Shown: positions 1-9,146, counted from the stretch's first letter. The stretch is DNA of 53,986 bases from an uncultured Bacilli bacterium (GCA_934155185.1 CAKPGT010000006.1:1-53986); one strand, 5' to 3'. Translations and numbers: made by a program. Notes: generated by a model not told the origin, from the letters alone.

Positions 1-68
1 ATAATTTCGTGTCTTTTTAGCATGCTTATAATATCACAAAAATTTACAGTTGACAAATCTTAGAATGT

Positions 69-95
69 CAAAAAAAGTTGATTTTTTCCCAACTT
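69..95 (-). terminator. Intrinsic terminator of the amidase-like gene
   Basis: On the minus strand a 6-bp stem (AAGTTG/CAACTT) closes a loop of about nine bases and runs into a run of seven T. It lies about 30 bases past the stop of the amidase-like gene. Confidence 0.75.
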
Positions 96-123
96 AAGCA
101 ATATTTTATATATAAAATTTAAT

Positions 124-753
124 TTAATACTCATTATTCCCCATAAAAATGGTATCCCCTTTTTTAACTATATAATAGCCCTCCATATCTAAAGGTGTAT
201 ATATAACATTAGCATAATTTGAAATAGCTTTTACAACAGCTTCTCCTAGTTTTTCATAATTTTCTCTTAAAAACTTAGCATCATTAGCATTATCAATGTA
301 GCCATAATTAATTACGATAGTCTGATTGTTGCTTGTATTCCTAATTAAATAGTCATCATCAAGTGCAGTATTATTACTATTTCTTAATTGGTAATATTTA
401 AGTACAGGTTGCCCTACATCCTCTAAGTTATTCGATATAATAGATGCGAGTTTGCTATTATTTCTAAGAGCATACATAACTTCTGCACCATTATTACCAC
501 CAGAGTTAAGTCTATTAGAAATTACGATTATATTATTACCATTCCCATACTTGTTTTTAATAATATTTACTCTTTCTTCATCAGTTAAATTTCTATCACT
601 ATCTCTAACTAAAAAATTTTCTATACCCATATCATTTAACCTATTTGATATATATTTAGAAATAGACAAGTTATAATCCTTTTCAACTATACCATTTGCA
701 TTTTTTCCATAGCTTCCGCCACCCGCTGCATTAATAGCAACTTTATAAGCCAT
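124..753 (-). CDS. Degenerate N-acetylmuramoyl-L-alanine amidase-like protein with a truncated LysM
   Basis: The fold resembles Amidase_3: an opening INAAGGG stretch, GIVEKDYNL, a VISNRLNSGGNNGAEV segment and a closing INYGYIDNANDAKF segment, which match the order of conserved blocks in cell-wall amidases. In active members the first block has a zinc-binding His after the Gly (DxGHGG), the third has a His (SNHIN or SIHAN), and the last has a Glu. Here those positions read Gly, Arg and Asn; only the Glu of EKD remains. The C-terminus enters a LysM motif (YYIVKKGDTI) and stops about ten residues later, far short of a full ~45-residue LysM. There is no signal peptide. The start is set by ATG with a GGAG-type site just upstream. 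I infer a non-catalytic wall-associated or cytosolic paralog; the family call is good, activity is doubtful. Confidence 0.75.
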   Translation of the reverse strand: MAYKVAINAAGGGSYGKNANGIVEKDYNLSISKYISNRLNDMGIENFLVRDSDRNLTDEERVNIIKNKYGNGNNIIVISNRLNSGGNNGAEVMYALRNNSKLASIISNNLEDVGQPVLKYYQLRNSNNTALDDDYLIRNTSNNQTIVINYGYIDNANDAKFLRENYEKLGEAVVKAISNYANVIYTPLDMEGYYIVKKGDTIFMGNNEY

Positions 754-832
754 ATTATCAAGCTCCTTCTAAAATAATTTTATGTAAATAAAAATAAATT
801 AAAACAAATATATATTAATAGGAGGTGCTATT

Positions 833-1528
833 TTGTTAGCTATTATTACACCAAGTAGGTTTTACGTAAATGATTTATTAGAAAAATTAAATTATAGTAA
901 AGAGTTAAGTCCCAAAATGAGTGAACTTTATAAATGTAATTATAAAGAACATGAATTTATTATTTTAGTAACTGGTTACGGAAAGGTAAATATTGGAAGT
1001 AGCTTAAGATATGCTTGCATGAAATACAATGTTAAAGCAGTAGTATTAATGGGTACTGCAGGAAGTATAAAAGATGGTAATGACATATTTAGTTCAATCG
1101 TACCAGTATCAACACTTCAGTTTGATGTTGACTTTATGCCAAATGGATATGGCGCAGGGCAAATACCAATGCTTGAAAAAGCGCTATATAAGACAAATGA
1201 TGATTTAAAAGAATGTTTAATTAGAGCATCATCCATTGCAGGAATAAGTTATAATGATGATATTTTAGCATCGTCAGATACATTTGTTACCAATTATAAT
1301 TTAGCAAGCAGTATAAGAAGGGAATACAATGCAGGTGCGGTAGACTGTGAAGCAGGTGCAGTAGGTGAATTTTGTTATGTAAATAACATTTCATACGCGT
1401 GTATAAAAGTAATTTCAAACTTTGCAAATAACAACGGAATTAAACAGTGTAACTTATATGACGAGGAATCATCAAAAATATGCCAGAGAATAATGAATAA
1501 ATTTCTAAAAGAGTTTTATGAGGCATAA
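833..1528 (+). CDS. Nucleosidase/phosphorylase-family protein (MTA/SAH nucleosidase-like)
   Basis: The 231-residue length and block order fit the PNP/UDP phosphorylase family, closest to 5'-methylthioadenosine/S-adenosylhomocysteine nucleosidase: VLMGTAGS near residue 75, ASSDTFV near 145, AVDCEAGAVGEFCY near 170 and CIKVISNFAN near 190. In MtnN the last block reads ISD, and that Asp is the catalytic acid; here it is Asn. The N-terminal Glu of the family is also not evident (IITPSRF). The ribose-binding Glu in the DCEAGA block is kept. The start is a TTG nine bases after GGAGGTG. The gene stands between a divergent amidase-like gene and tspO. It may bind nucleosides without hydrolysing them, or use another substrate. 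Confidence 0.75.
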   Translation: MLAIITPSRFYVNDLLEKLNYSKELSPKMSELYKCNYKEHEFIILVTGYGKVNIGSSLRYACMKYNVKAVVLMGTAGSIKDGNDIFSSIVPVSTLQFDVDFMPNGYGAGQIPMLEKALYKTNDDLKECLIRASSIAGISYNDDILASSDTFVTNYNLASSIRREYNAGAVDCEAGAVGEFCYVNNISYACIKVISNFANNNGIKQCNLYDEESSKICQRIMNKFLKEFYEA

Positions 1529-1565
1529 AATGAAAAAAACTAACTAAAATAGTAATGGTGATACT

Positions 1566-2033
1566 ATGAAAAAATTTGATTTTAAAGCTTTTATTATAAT
1601 AACTGTAATAACATTTATTGTAGGAAGTTTCTTTAGTTTTTTTACAATGAATAATATGGATACATTTAAAGAACTTAATAAACCGATAAATGTTCCTGGA
1701 ATATTATTTCCTATAGTGTGGAGTATACTTTATCTTTTAATGAGTATATCTTGCTATATAATTTATAAATCAGATAATAAAGATAAGAAAAAAGCACTAA
1801 TAATATATGGTATACAGCTTATTATAAATTCACTTTGGACCTTAATATTCTTTGGCTTTGATGCATATCTTTTAGCATTTATTTGGATAATACTTTTGAT
1901 TTTTACAGTAAGCATTATGATAATTACATTTTATAATATAGATAAAAGGGCAGCATACTTAAACATACCATACATATTATGGATAGTATTTGCAGGGTAT
2001 TTAAATTTGGGAATATATATACTAAACAGGTAA
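1566..2033 (+). CDS. tspO: TspO/MBR family membrane protein
   Basis: This 155-residue protein has five predicted hydrophobic helices, the number expected for TspO, the tryptophan-rich sensory protein / translocator family that binds porphyrins and other aromatics. Supporting landmarks are LNKPINVPGILFPIVWSILYLLM (the usual KPxWxPPGxxFPxVWxxLY region, somewhat less Trp-rich), an NSLWTLIFFG segment, and a closing AGYLNLGIY segment that fits the usual NxxI/YxxLN end. The ATG follows GGTGATACT. It is followed by its own terminator, so it is probably a single-gene unit or the end of a unit with the nucleosidase-like gene 37 bases upstream. Confidence 0.88.
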   Translation: MKKFDFKAFIIITVITFIVGSFFSFFTMNNMDTFKELNKPINVPGILFPIVWSILYLLMSISCYIIYKSDNKDKKKALIIYGIQLIINSLWTLIFFGFDAYLLAFIWIILLIFTVSIMIITFYNIDKRAAYLNIPYILWIVFAGYLNLGIYILNR

Positions 2034-2052
2034 ATGATTATCTGTTTTTTTA
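2025..2052 (+). terminator. Terminator overlapping the tspO stop codon
   Basis: AACAGGTAA pairs over nine positions with TTATCTGTT across an ATGA loop and runs directly into seven T. The left arm contains the tspO stop codon. Confidence 0.8.
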
Positions 2053-2149
2053 ATTATTTAAAAATGCCAAAAAAACTTATCTAAACTTAAAATAAATGGT
2101 GCTTTTTTTATATAATTATTATATAATATATCACTAAGAGGGTGGTATT

Positions 2150-2851
2150 ATGGCATATATAGAATTTAAAAATATTAACAAAATATATAAAATGGGTGAA
2201 GTTGAAATAAAAGCATTAAACAAAGCTTCATTTGAAATAGAAAAAGGAGAATTAGTTGTTATACTAGGACCTTCTGGTGCTGGAAAAACAACTTGTTTAA
2301 ACATATTAGGTGGAATGGATAGTGCATCATCTGGTAAGGTTTTAGTAGATGGTAAAGATATTACAAATTATAGTGATAAAGAACTTATAATGTATCGTAG
2401 AAATGATATTGGTTTTGTTTTTCAATTTTATAATTTAGTACAAAACTTAACAGCATTAGAAAACGTGGAATTGGCAGTTCAGCTATGCAAAGATCACTTA
2501 AACCCTAAAACCATATTAAATAAAGTTGGTTTAAAGAATAGAATTGATAATTTCCCATCTCAATTATCAGGGGGAGAACAGCAAAGAGTTGCAATAGCTC
2601 GTGCTATTGCTAAAAATCCAAAATTACTTTTATGTGATGAACCAACTGGTGCGCTTGATTATAAAACAGGTAAGCAAATCTTAAAACTTCTAGAACAAAC
2701 CGCTAGAAAAGAGAAAATGACAGTTATAATAATTACTCATAATGCAGCAATAGCACCAATGGCTGATAAAGTAATTAATTTTAAAAACGGAAGTGCAAGC
2801 GATATTATCATAAATAAAAAACCTAAGAGCATTGATGAAATAGAGTGGTAA
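2150..2851 (+). CDS. ABC transporter ATP-binding protein (MacB/LolD type)
   Basis: Complete ABC ATPase of 233 residues: Walker A GPSGAGKTT near residue 42, Q-loop at FQFYNLVQNLTALENV, signature LSGGEQQRVAIARAIA near 140, Walker B LLLCDEPTGALD near 163 and the H-loop at IIITHN. The sequence around the Q-loop and ALDYKTG is characteristic of the MacB/LolD/YknY group, which partners with FtsX-type permeases in exporters of peptides, antibiotics or lipoproteins. The gene ends two bases before the permease start, so the two are translationally coupled. It follows a GAGGGTGG site before ATG. Confidence 0.95.
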   Translation: MAYIEFKNINKIYKMGEVEIKALNKASFEIEKGELVVILGPSGAGKTTCLNILGGMDSASSGKVLVDGKDITNYSDKELIMYRRNDIGFVFQFYNLVQNLTALENVELAVQLCKDHLNPKTILNKVGLKNRIDNFPSQLSGGEQQRVAIARAIAKNPKLLLCDEPTGALDYKTGKQILKLLEQTARKEKMTVIIITHNAAIAPMADKVINFKNGSASDIIINKKPKSIDEIEW

Positions 2852-2853
2852 TC

Positions 2854-5800
2854 ATGAAAAAAGATAGAATTAATACAACAAGCATAAGAGAAATAAAGCA
2901 TACATTTAAGAGGTTTTTTTCACTACTTGTTATGAGTATGCTAGGTGTTGGTGTTTTTGTTGGTATAAAAATGGCGGCACCAGACATGATGAAATCATTA
3001 GATGAATATTATGATAATAGAAATATGTATGATATTAAAGTAGTATCTACACTTGGACTTACTAGTAGTGATGTTGATAAAATAAAAAGTTTAAAAAACG
3101 TAAGTAGAGTATATGGCTCTTATTCAAAAGATGTTTTAGCAGACGTAAAAGATGAAGAGCTAGTGTTAAAAGTAATTGGGATAAATGATAATGTAAATAA
3201 AATTAAGATTTCGGGTGGAAGACGTCCTATTAATGATAGCGAAATATTAGTAGAAAAAGCTATGATTAATAAGGAATCACTTAAGCTAGGCGATACAATA
3301 ACTATTAAAGATAGCGTATTTAAAAATAAGAAATTAAAAATTGTTGGAATAGTAAAAAGTCCTTTATACATAAATAGCGAAACTGGAACACTTAATAGAG
3401 GAAATACAAATATAGGAACAGGTAAAATAAACTATTATACTTATGTAAATAATAGTAATTTTGATATTGATTATTTTACTGAAATATATGTTAATGTTAA
3501 GGATGCTAAAAAAGATGTTACAAATAGTAGCAATTACAATGAAAAAATAGATAAAGTAAAAAAAGAAATAAATAAAATTAAAACAGAAAGAGAAGTTTCA
3601 AGATATAGTGATATATATAATGAAGCTAATAAACAAATAGAGGATAGTAAAAAAGAAGCATTAGAAAAATTAGATAGTGCTAAAGTTCTTCTTGATAGTA
3701 GTAAAACAAAACTTGATAATGGTAAGAAAGAGCTAGATTCATCTGATTTAAAGTTAAAAAGTGCAATAGAAGAGTTAAATAAGAACAAAAAAACTTTAGC
3801 TGATGCTAAAGAAAAGTTAGACCTAAATAAATCAAAGTTAGATGATGCTAAAAGACAAATAGATGATGGAAAAGCTAAAATAAATGATGAGCTTAAAAAC
3901 TATAATATTACTTTAGATGATATAAATAATACTATTAAGTACTTAGAAGATTTTACTATTCCTAAGGAAGTAATTATAAACTTAATACCAAATAATTTGC
4001 CAAATTATGACTTAGTTATAGACAGAATTAACAAGATTTATGAATTGGGCTTAGAGGAAGATATTAAAAATTTCATAAAAGACCCTGATAATAAAGATGA
4101 ACTAATAAGCAAGATTCCAAGCAATACTCCAGGCTACGAGGTAATAGTTTTGTCAATTAATTATATATCGCAAAATAGAAGTGATTTTAGAGATTTTATA
4201 ACTGATGATAAATATATAGATAATATTATTGATACATTACCAAATGATACACCAATGTATGATGATATAATAAATGCACTTAATTACATAAAGGAAAATA
4301 AAGATAAGGCACTAGAATTAATCGATGCAATAAAAAGAATTAATAGTGCAGAAGAAGAGTACATAAAAGGACTTGATTTATATACTAAAGCTAATGAAGA
4401 ATATGACAAAGGATATTTGCTATATATTAAATACTATAACGAATATCAAGACGGTTTAAGTAAGTATAATAACGGACTTAGAACATATCAAAGTAGTTTA
4501 AATTTATATAATTCTAAATTAAAAGAGTATTATGATAGTAAAAGTATGTTTGATTTAAAAATAAATGAAGCATTGCAAAAATTAGATGAAATACCAAAAG
4601 CTACTTGGTATATATATGACAGACTAGATGATAGTGGGTATTCTAGCTTTGTAGATGATGGTAATAGCGTTTCAAACTTATCAAAGATTTTTCCTACAAT
4701 ATTCTTTGTTGTAGCAATACTTATTAGTTTAATTTCTATGTCTAGAATGGTAGAAGATGATAGAAGCAATATAGGTACTTTAAAATCTCTTGGTTTTAGT
4801 AATAGACATATAAGAAAAAAATATCTATTATATTCTGGACTAGCTACCATATTTGGTGGAATAGTAGGAGCTATATTAGGATTTTTCTTGCTTCCTAGAT
4901 TTGTATGGAATATGTATAAAATTTTATTTGACATACCAGTATTTGAATATGACTATAATCCAATAAATGTTATTATAGGAATAATTATTGCAATAGTGTG
5001 TATTTGTGGTACAACACTTCTTACAATAAGAAAAGTAGTTAAGGAAAAACCTTCTGAATTAATGAGGCCAAAGGCTCCTACAAACGGAAAAAGGGTAATT
5101 TTAGAAAGAATACCTTTTATTTGGAACAGAATTAATTTTTCTAATAAAATAACGGTCAGAAATTTATTTAGATATAAAAAGAGAGTAATTACAACCATTA
5201 CCGGTATTTTAGGATGTACTGCTTTAATGCTATCCGGATTTGGAATAAGAGATTCTGTTATTGGAATACCAGATAGACAATATAAGGATGTATTTAATTT
5301 TGATGAAATGGTATACATAATAGGAGATAATAGTAAACAAAGCTTAGATGATATTTTTTCTAGCAAAGATATTAAAAGAAGGCTTGATACAAATGTTAAT
5401 GTATCCATGACAGCTAGTGGGTATAGTATCAATATATTTGTTCCATATGAAGAAAAAGATATGAAAGACCTAGTAAATCTAAAGGATTTAAAAACTAAAA
5501 AAGAATTACGACTAAAAGACAATGAAGTGATTATCTCTGATAAACTATCTCAGCTTATAAATAAAAAAGTAAAAGATGAAATAGTACTTAAAGACTCTAA
5601 TAATAAAGAATATAAGTTTATTATTTCAGGTGTATGTGAAAACTATGTTAGTAATTATGTATTTATGAATAAGTTAACTTACGAAAATAATATTACTAAT
5701 TATCAAACAAATATTTCATTTATAAAGCTTGAAAATTTAAAGAATGAAGAAAAAATATCTAAGAAATTGTTAGAAAATGATAATATAATGAGTATAGTAT

Positions 5801-6246
5801 CCGTTAGCCAAACAATTAAGGGTGTAAATAATATGCTTAAGTCACTAAATGGTGTAGTTGCAATATTAATATTCTTATCTGGTGCTTTATCATTTGTTGT
5901 ATTATATAATTTATCATATATTAATATAACTGAAAGAAAAAGAGAAATTGCAACACTTAAAGTACTTGGATTTACACACAGGGAAGTGGATGATTATATC
6001 GTCAAAGAAACAATCATTTTAACTATACTTGGAATAATTCTTGGATTAATATTTGGAATATTCCTAACCAATGTAATACTTGATACAGTAGAAATTGAAA
6101 TGGTAAGGTTTATTCACCATATAAAAGTATCTAGTTTCATAATAACTTCATCTATAGTAATGTTATTTACTATAATAGTAAGTATAATTATACACTTTAC
6201 ATTAAAGAAAATAGATATGATAGAATCGTTAAAAAGTGTTGAATAA
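2854..6246 (+). CDS. Giant FtsX-type ABC permease with a large extracytoplasmic coiled coil
   Basis: About 1130 residues. An N-terminal helix (FFSLLVMSMLGVGVFVGIK) is followed by an extracytoplasmic part, including a Lys/Asp/Ser-rich coiled coil (about 260-345 and 500-570) broken by a non-coiled insert. The first FtsX bundle is near 620-750 (ARM MARK: EDDRSNIGTLKSLGFS, then three helices), a further extracytoplasmic domain follows after another helix near 780, and a second FtsX bundle (ERKREIATLKVLGF) closes the protein. Two FtsX cores in one chain make it a self-sufficient permease for the ATPase upstream. I place the start at the ATG preceded by GAGTGG rather than the GTG nine bases earlier. 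The substrate is unknown; peptide or antibiotic export is typical of the family. Confidence 0.9.
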   Translation: MKKDRINTTSIREIKHTFKRFFSLLVMSMLGVGVFVGIKMAAPDMMKSLDEYYDNRNMYDIKVVSTLGLTSSDVDKIKSLKNVSRVYGSYSKDVLADVKDEELVLKVIGINDNVNKIKISGGRRPINDSEILVEKAMINKESLKLGDTITIKDSVFKNKKLKIVGIVKSPLYINSETGTLNRGNTNIGTGKINYYTYVNNSNFDIDYFTEIYVNVKDAKKDVTNSSNYNEKIDKVKKEINKIKTEREVSRYSDIYNEANKQIEDSKKEALEKLDSAKVLLDSSKTKLDNGKKELDSSDLKLKSAIEELNKNKKTLADAKEKLDLNKSKLDDAKRQIDDGKAKINDELKNYNITLDDINNTIKYLEDFTIPKEVIINLIPNNLPNYDLVIDRINKIYELGLEEDIKNFIKDPDNKDELISKIPSNTPGYEVIVLSINYISQNRSDFRDFITDDKYIDNIIDTLPNDTPMYDDIINALNYIKENKDKALELIDAIKRINSAEEEYIKGLDLYTKANEEYDKGYLLYIKYYNEYQDGLSKYNNGLRTYQSSLNLYNSKLKEYYDSKSMFDLKINEALQKLDEIPKATWYIYDRLDDSGYSSFVDDGNSVSNLSKIFPTIFFVVAILISLISMSRMVEDDRSNIGTLKSLGFSNRHIRKKYLLYSGLATIFGGIVGAILGFFLLPRFVWNMYKILFDIPVFEYDYNPINVIIGIIIAIVCICGTTLLTIRKVVKEKPSELMRPKAPTNGKRVILERIPFIWNRINFSNKITVRNLFRYKKRVITTITGILGCTALMLSGFGIRDSVIGIPDRQYKDVFNFDEMVYIIGDNSKQSLDDIFSSKDIKRRLDTNVNVSMTASGYSINIFVPYEEKDMKDLVNLKDLKTKKELRLKDNEVIISDKLSQLINKKVKDEIVLKDSNNKEYKFIISGVCENYVSNYVFMNKLTYENNITNYQTNISFIKLENLKNEEKISKKLLENDNIMSIVSVSQTIKGVNNMLKSLNGVVAILIFLSGALSFVVLYNLSYINITERKREIATLKVLGFTHREVDDYIVKETIILTILGIILGLIFGIFLTNVILDTVEIEMVRFIHHIKVSSFIITSSIVMLFTIIVSIIIHFTLKKIDMIESLKSVE

Positions 6247-6268
6247 AGTGCCTTATGACGCTTTTTTA
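6245..6268 (+). terminator. Terminator of the ABC transporter operon
   Basis: AAAGTG pairs with CGCTTT (one G-T pair) over an eight-base loop, followed by a T run. It begins at the permease stop codon. Confidence 0.65.
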
Positions 6269-6465
6269 AAATGTTAGTTTTAAATGATTTTTACATTACT
6301 AAAATAATTGTAACAAAGTATTCATATATTAAAAATAATATGTTATAATTAAATTGATAATTAATGAGCAGTATTAGTTAATTATTTTGAAGTATTATAT
6401 ATATGTTGTAAAAATCCTTTAATAGAAAGGAGTGTAGAGTCAGATGTGGAAGTCAATTCAAAACT

Positions 6466-7203
6466 TTGTTAGAAGATTTTGCTGGTTTTACTAGAAGAAC
6501 ACTTGTTCTTCCTTTTTTTGTAAAACATCACTATTTGACTCATATGTTTATGAATAAAGAGGGCTTAATTAAAACAATATTATTTATTTTACTATACTTA
6601 TGTTGGACTGTTTTTTTGAAATTACCAATAAGTGCTAATGCTTTTAAAGCAAAAGATAACATTATTGCTCTATATGAATTTGTAATTACTTTTATGTTTC
6701 TCGTAATTATATTTTTAAGTTATAAAGATGAGCTTATAAAAGAATTTAAAATTTTAAAAAAGAAAGATGTTAAGAAAATTTTTATTAACTTATTTATAAT
6801 GACCTTTATAATGATCATTTTCAATATAGTGTCTAGTATACTATTAAATAGTTTTTCCGTTTTATCTGTTAATGATAGCAGCTTAAATATTATTAAATCA
6901 GAAAATGCCTTGTTAATAATAAGAATGGTAATTTTATCGCCAATTATAGAAGAACTTATATTTAGAAAAAATATAAGAGCTGTAATAGATAATGATAAAT
7001 TCTTCATAATATTTTCTGGTTTATTACTTGGGCTACTTTACATAATATCACAGTCACTAACCCTTATGGGTGTTATATCTTCTTTATCTTATATATTTGT
7101 AGGAGTATATTTATCATATTCATACACTAAAACAAATAATATTCACATTAATATTATATCTAGAATTCTTTATAATTTAATAATAATGGTGGTAATACTA
7201 TGA
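6466..7203 (+). CDS. Degenerate CPBP (Abi/Rce1-like) family membrane protein; 5' end frameshifted or unclear
   Basis: Several hydrophobic helices and the motif SPIIEELIFRKNIR near residue 160 identify the CPBP intramembrane protease family (EExxxR). The two His motifs that complete the active site, FxxxH and HxxxN, are not intact: the matching segments read LLGLLYIIS and SRILYN. The start is a problem. The only good ribosome site (AGGAG at about 6428) serves an ATG at 6444 in another frame that stops after 16 codons, while this frame opens at a TTG at 6466 with no site. Either a one-base shift near 6470-6490 split an original MWKSIQNF... start from the body, or translation begins at an internal ATG (6544). 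Its stop overlaps the next gene by ATGA. Confidence 0.65.
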   Translation: MLEDFAGFTRRTLVLPFFVKHHYLTHMFMNKEGLIKTILFILLYLCWTVFLKLPISANAFKAKDNIIALYEFVITFMFLVIIFLSYKDELIKEFKILKKKDVKKIFINLFIMTFIMIIFNIVSSILLNSFSVLSVNDSSLNIIKSENALLIIRMVILSPIIEELIFRKNIRAVIDNDKFFIIFSGLLLGLLYIISQSLTLMGVISSLSYIFVGVYLSYSYTKTNNIHINIISRILYNLIIMVVIL

Positions 7204-7418
7204 AGTGGATTAGAATAATAAAAAAGCTGCTAGCTAGTATAGTAGGAATTGAAACTACTAGTTCAGATATAAACATAGATATTACAAACCAGAATTATAT
7301 ATTGGCACTTAGCCCAGTTGATATAAACTCTAATATAGCAGGTTACATAATAATTGTTATGTTAGTTGCAATATTAGTTTTAATTGGGTATACACTTATA
7401 AGTAACTCTAAAAAATAA
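7200..7418 (+). CDS. Small single-span membrane protein
   Basis: A 72-residue protein whose ATG overlaps the stop of the preceding CPBP-like gene (ATGA), so it is coupled to it. It has a basic N-terminus, a polar middle and one hydrophobic helix (YIIIVMLVAILVLIGYTLI) near the C-terminus, ending SNSKK. No family is recognised. Coupling suggests it belongs to the same unit as the CPBP-like protein. Confidence 0.65.
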   Translation: MKWIRIIKKLLASIVGIETTSSDINIDITNQNYILALSPVDINSNIAGYIIIVMLVAILVLIGYTLISNSKK

Positions 7419-7448
7419 AATGCTGCTGCTTTTCACAGTATTTTTTTT
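7418..7448 (+). terminator. Intrinsic terminator after the small membrane protein
   Basis: AAATGCTG pairs with CAGTATTT (eight pairs, one G-T) over a ten-base loop and leads into a run of T. Confidence 0.75.
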
Positions 7449-7482
7449 ATTAAAAAGTTAAAAATATTATTGGTGATTCAAA

Positions 7483-8427
7483 GTGAAAATAAGACTAGGC
7501 TATGTAGCTATTTCAAAAGCATTAGATGGTATAACAACATCAAAAACAGTTTCTTATACTGATTATATAAATAAATGTTATACTATAGAAAAAATATATG
7601 ACGTGATAAATAATAATCTTAACTCACTAGAAAAAATTTTAATATATAACATAAAAAATAATATTCATTTTTATAGACTAACGTCAAAATTAATTCCTCT
7701 TGCAACACACGAAAAAGTATCGTTTGATTATATAAGTAATTTCAAAGAAAAATATAATAAGCTAGGTAAAATTATTAAAGAAAATAAAATTAGGGTAGAC
7801 TTACACCCTGATCAGTTTGCAGTATTAAACAGTATGAATGATAAAGTTTATAAAAACACTATAGAAATACTAAAATATCATTATAATATGCTAGATGCAT
7901 TAAACATTAAAAATAAAGTTATTATACTCCACGTTGGTAGCAGTGCTTGTGGTAAAAAGGCATCAATCACTAGATTTATTAATAATTTTAATAAACTCCC
8001 ATTAAATATTAGAAATACTATAGCATTAGAAAATGATGATAAAGTGTTTAATATTAAAGATGTACTTTATATATGTGAAAAGTTAAATATACCAATGGTT
8101 TTAGATTATCATCATTATATTTGCAATAATGAAGGTGAAAATGTACAAGATTACCTAGAAAGAATAGTTAATACTTGGGGAAAAATAACACCTAAATTTC
8201 ATTTTTCTTCCCCTAAAAGCATGTTAAAAAAAGAATTTAGGAGCCATAACGATTATATTAATTCTGATGATTTTATAAATTTTATTAACATATTAAAAAA
8301 GCTTGATAAAGACGCAGACATAATGCTAGAAGCTAAAGCTAAAGATGACGCATTATTTAGATTAGTTAGAGAACTTAAGTATAAAACTAACTACAAATTC
8401 ATAGATGAAACCTCATTTATTATTTAA
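7483..8427 (+). CDS. uvsE: UV DNA damage endonuclease UvsE/UVDE
   Basis: The 314-residue protein matches the UVDE TIM-barrel endonuclease that nicks DNA 5' of UV photoproducts and abasic sites. Landmarks are MKIRLGYVAIS at the start, HFYRLTSKLIPLATHE near 65, RVDLHPDQFAVLNS near 105, VIILHVGSSACGKKAS near 150, IALENDD near 180, VLDYHHYICNN near 205, FHFSSPK near 240 and ADIMLEAKAKDDALFRL near 280; these carry the metal-binding His, Glu and Asp residues of the family. Initiation is at a GTG after a GGTGATT site. The gene stands alone after a terminator. It gives a light-independent route for UV lesion repair. Confidence 0.95.
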   Translation: MKIRLGYVAISKALDGITTSKTVSYTDYINKCYTIEKIYDVINNNLNSLEKILIYNIKNNIHFYRLTSKLIPLATHEKVSFDYISNFKEKYNKLGKIIKENKIRVDLHPDQFAVLNSMNDKVYKNTIEILKYHYNMLDALNIKNKVIILHVGSSACGKKASITRFINNFNKLPLNIRNTIALENDDKVFNIKDVLYICEKLNIPMVLDYHHYICNNEGENVQDYLERIVNTWGKITPKFHFSSPKSMLKKEFRSHNDYINSDDFINFINILKKLDKDADIMLEAKAKDDALFRLVRELKYKTNYKFIDETSFII

Positions 8428-8537
8428 AAGAAAAAATATATTATAAAGGTTTTGATAATAATGACGATTATAAATGATAGTACTGTTGCTGTTTCTTTAT
8501 TTGATGAATTAAAAGAGTGCCTAAGTGACCAAAATAA

Positions 8538-9011
8538 TTATTTAAATTCTATTTTTCCACTAATTATTTGTTTTCTTCTTGTAATCATTAATCTAGTTTT
8601 AATTCCTTTAAAGAAAAAATTATATGTTGCTTCCCATAAAAATCCCCATCCAACTATTAAAATTAATTCAGCTAGAAATAAAGTCTTAAAATCTATACTA
8701 TAGATAATTAGTAAGATAATACCAATTAATAATGAGACTAAATTTGATAAGTTTTCTTTCTTATGGATATTCATTATTTCACTAACATCTGTTCCAAAAT
8801 TATTTCTTAACATATCTATAAATTCTTCTTTTTCATAATCAGACATTTCTTCATTAGAAGATACTATGAATCTTATTTTTTGCCTGGTATTTAAACTCTT
8901 TGATTCTTCTAATATAAAATTACTTAAGTCATATGATAGCTTCTTATTATTAAAATTATTTCTATAATCTTCTTTATTTTTAAGGTGTATTTCTATTATA
9001 TTTTCTTTCAT
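8538..9011 (-). CDS. Membrane protein of unknown function
   Basis: A 157-residue protein on the minus strand with a good GGAGG site nine bases before its ATG. The first 90 residues are charged and likely cytoplasmic; two hydrophobic segments follow (LVSLLIGIILLIIYSI and LFLAELILIVGWGFLWEATYNFFF), then a basic tail (RRKQIISGKIEFK). The end resembles small proteins annotated as DUF-type membrane proteins with a WEA(T/A)-YxxFF motif, but I do not recognise a named family. It is a single-gene unit, divergent from the DUF2975 operon. The 110 bases between uvsE and its stop hold nothing I can identify. Confidence 0.75.
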   Translation of the reverse strand: MKENIIEIHLKNKEDYRNNFNNKKLSYDLSNFILEESKSLNTRQKIRFIVSSNEEMSDYEKEEFIDMLRNNFGTDVSEIMNIHKKENLSNLVSLLIGIILLIIYSIDFKTLFLAELILIVGWGFLWEATYNFFFKGIKTRLMITRRKQIISGKIEFK

Positions 9012-9082
9012 GTTATATCCTCCATGTAATAATTATATCACTTATTATAATTATTTGAATATAATTCTAAAGCAATTTAAAA

Positions 9083-9146
9083 ACGATATATATTTTACGA
9101 TAAACGATAAAAATATATTGACATTTATCAAAAAGTATCATATTAT
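9083..9146 (+). promoter_or_regulatory. Promoter and candidate operator of the DUF2975/XRE operon
   Basis: A sigma-A promoter with TTGACA at 9118-9123, a 17-base spacer and TATTAT at 9141-9146, about 20 bases ahead of the DUF2975 start. Just upstream, ACGATA occurs three times (9083, 9098 and 9105). The copies are candidate binding sites for the XRE regulator encoded in the operon; that is inference. Confidence 0.75.

Noticed and set aside
8452..8703. Plus-strand frame of 83 codons after uvsE
   Set aside because: It is antisense to the minus-strand membrane protein gene, which has a good ribosome site and a sensible hydrophobicity pattern.
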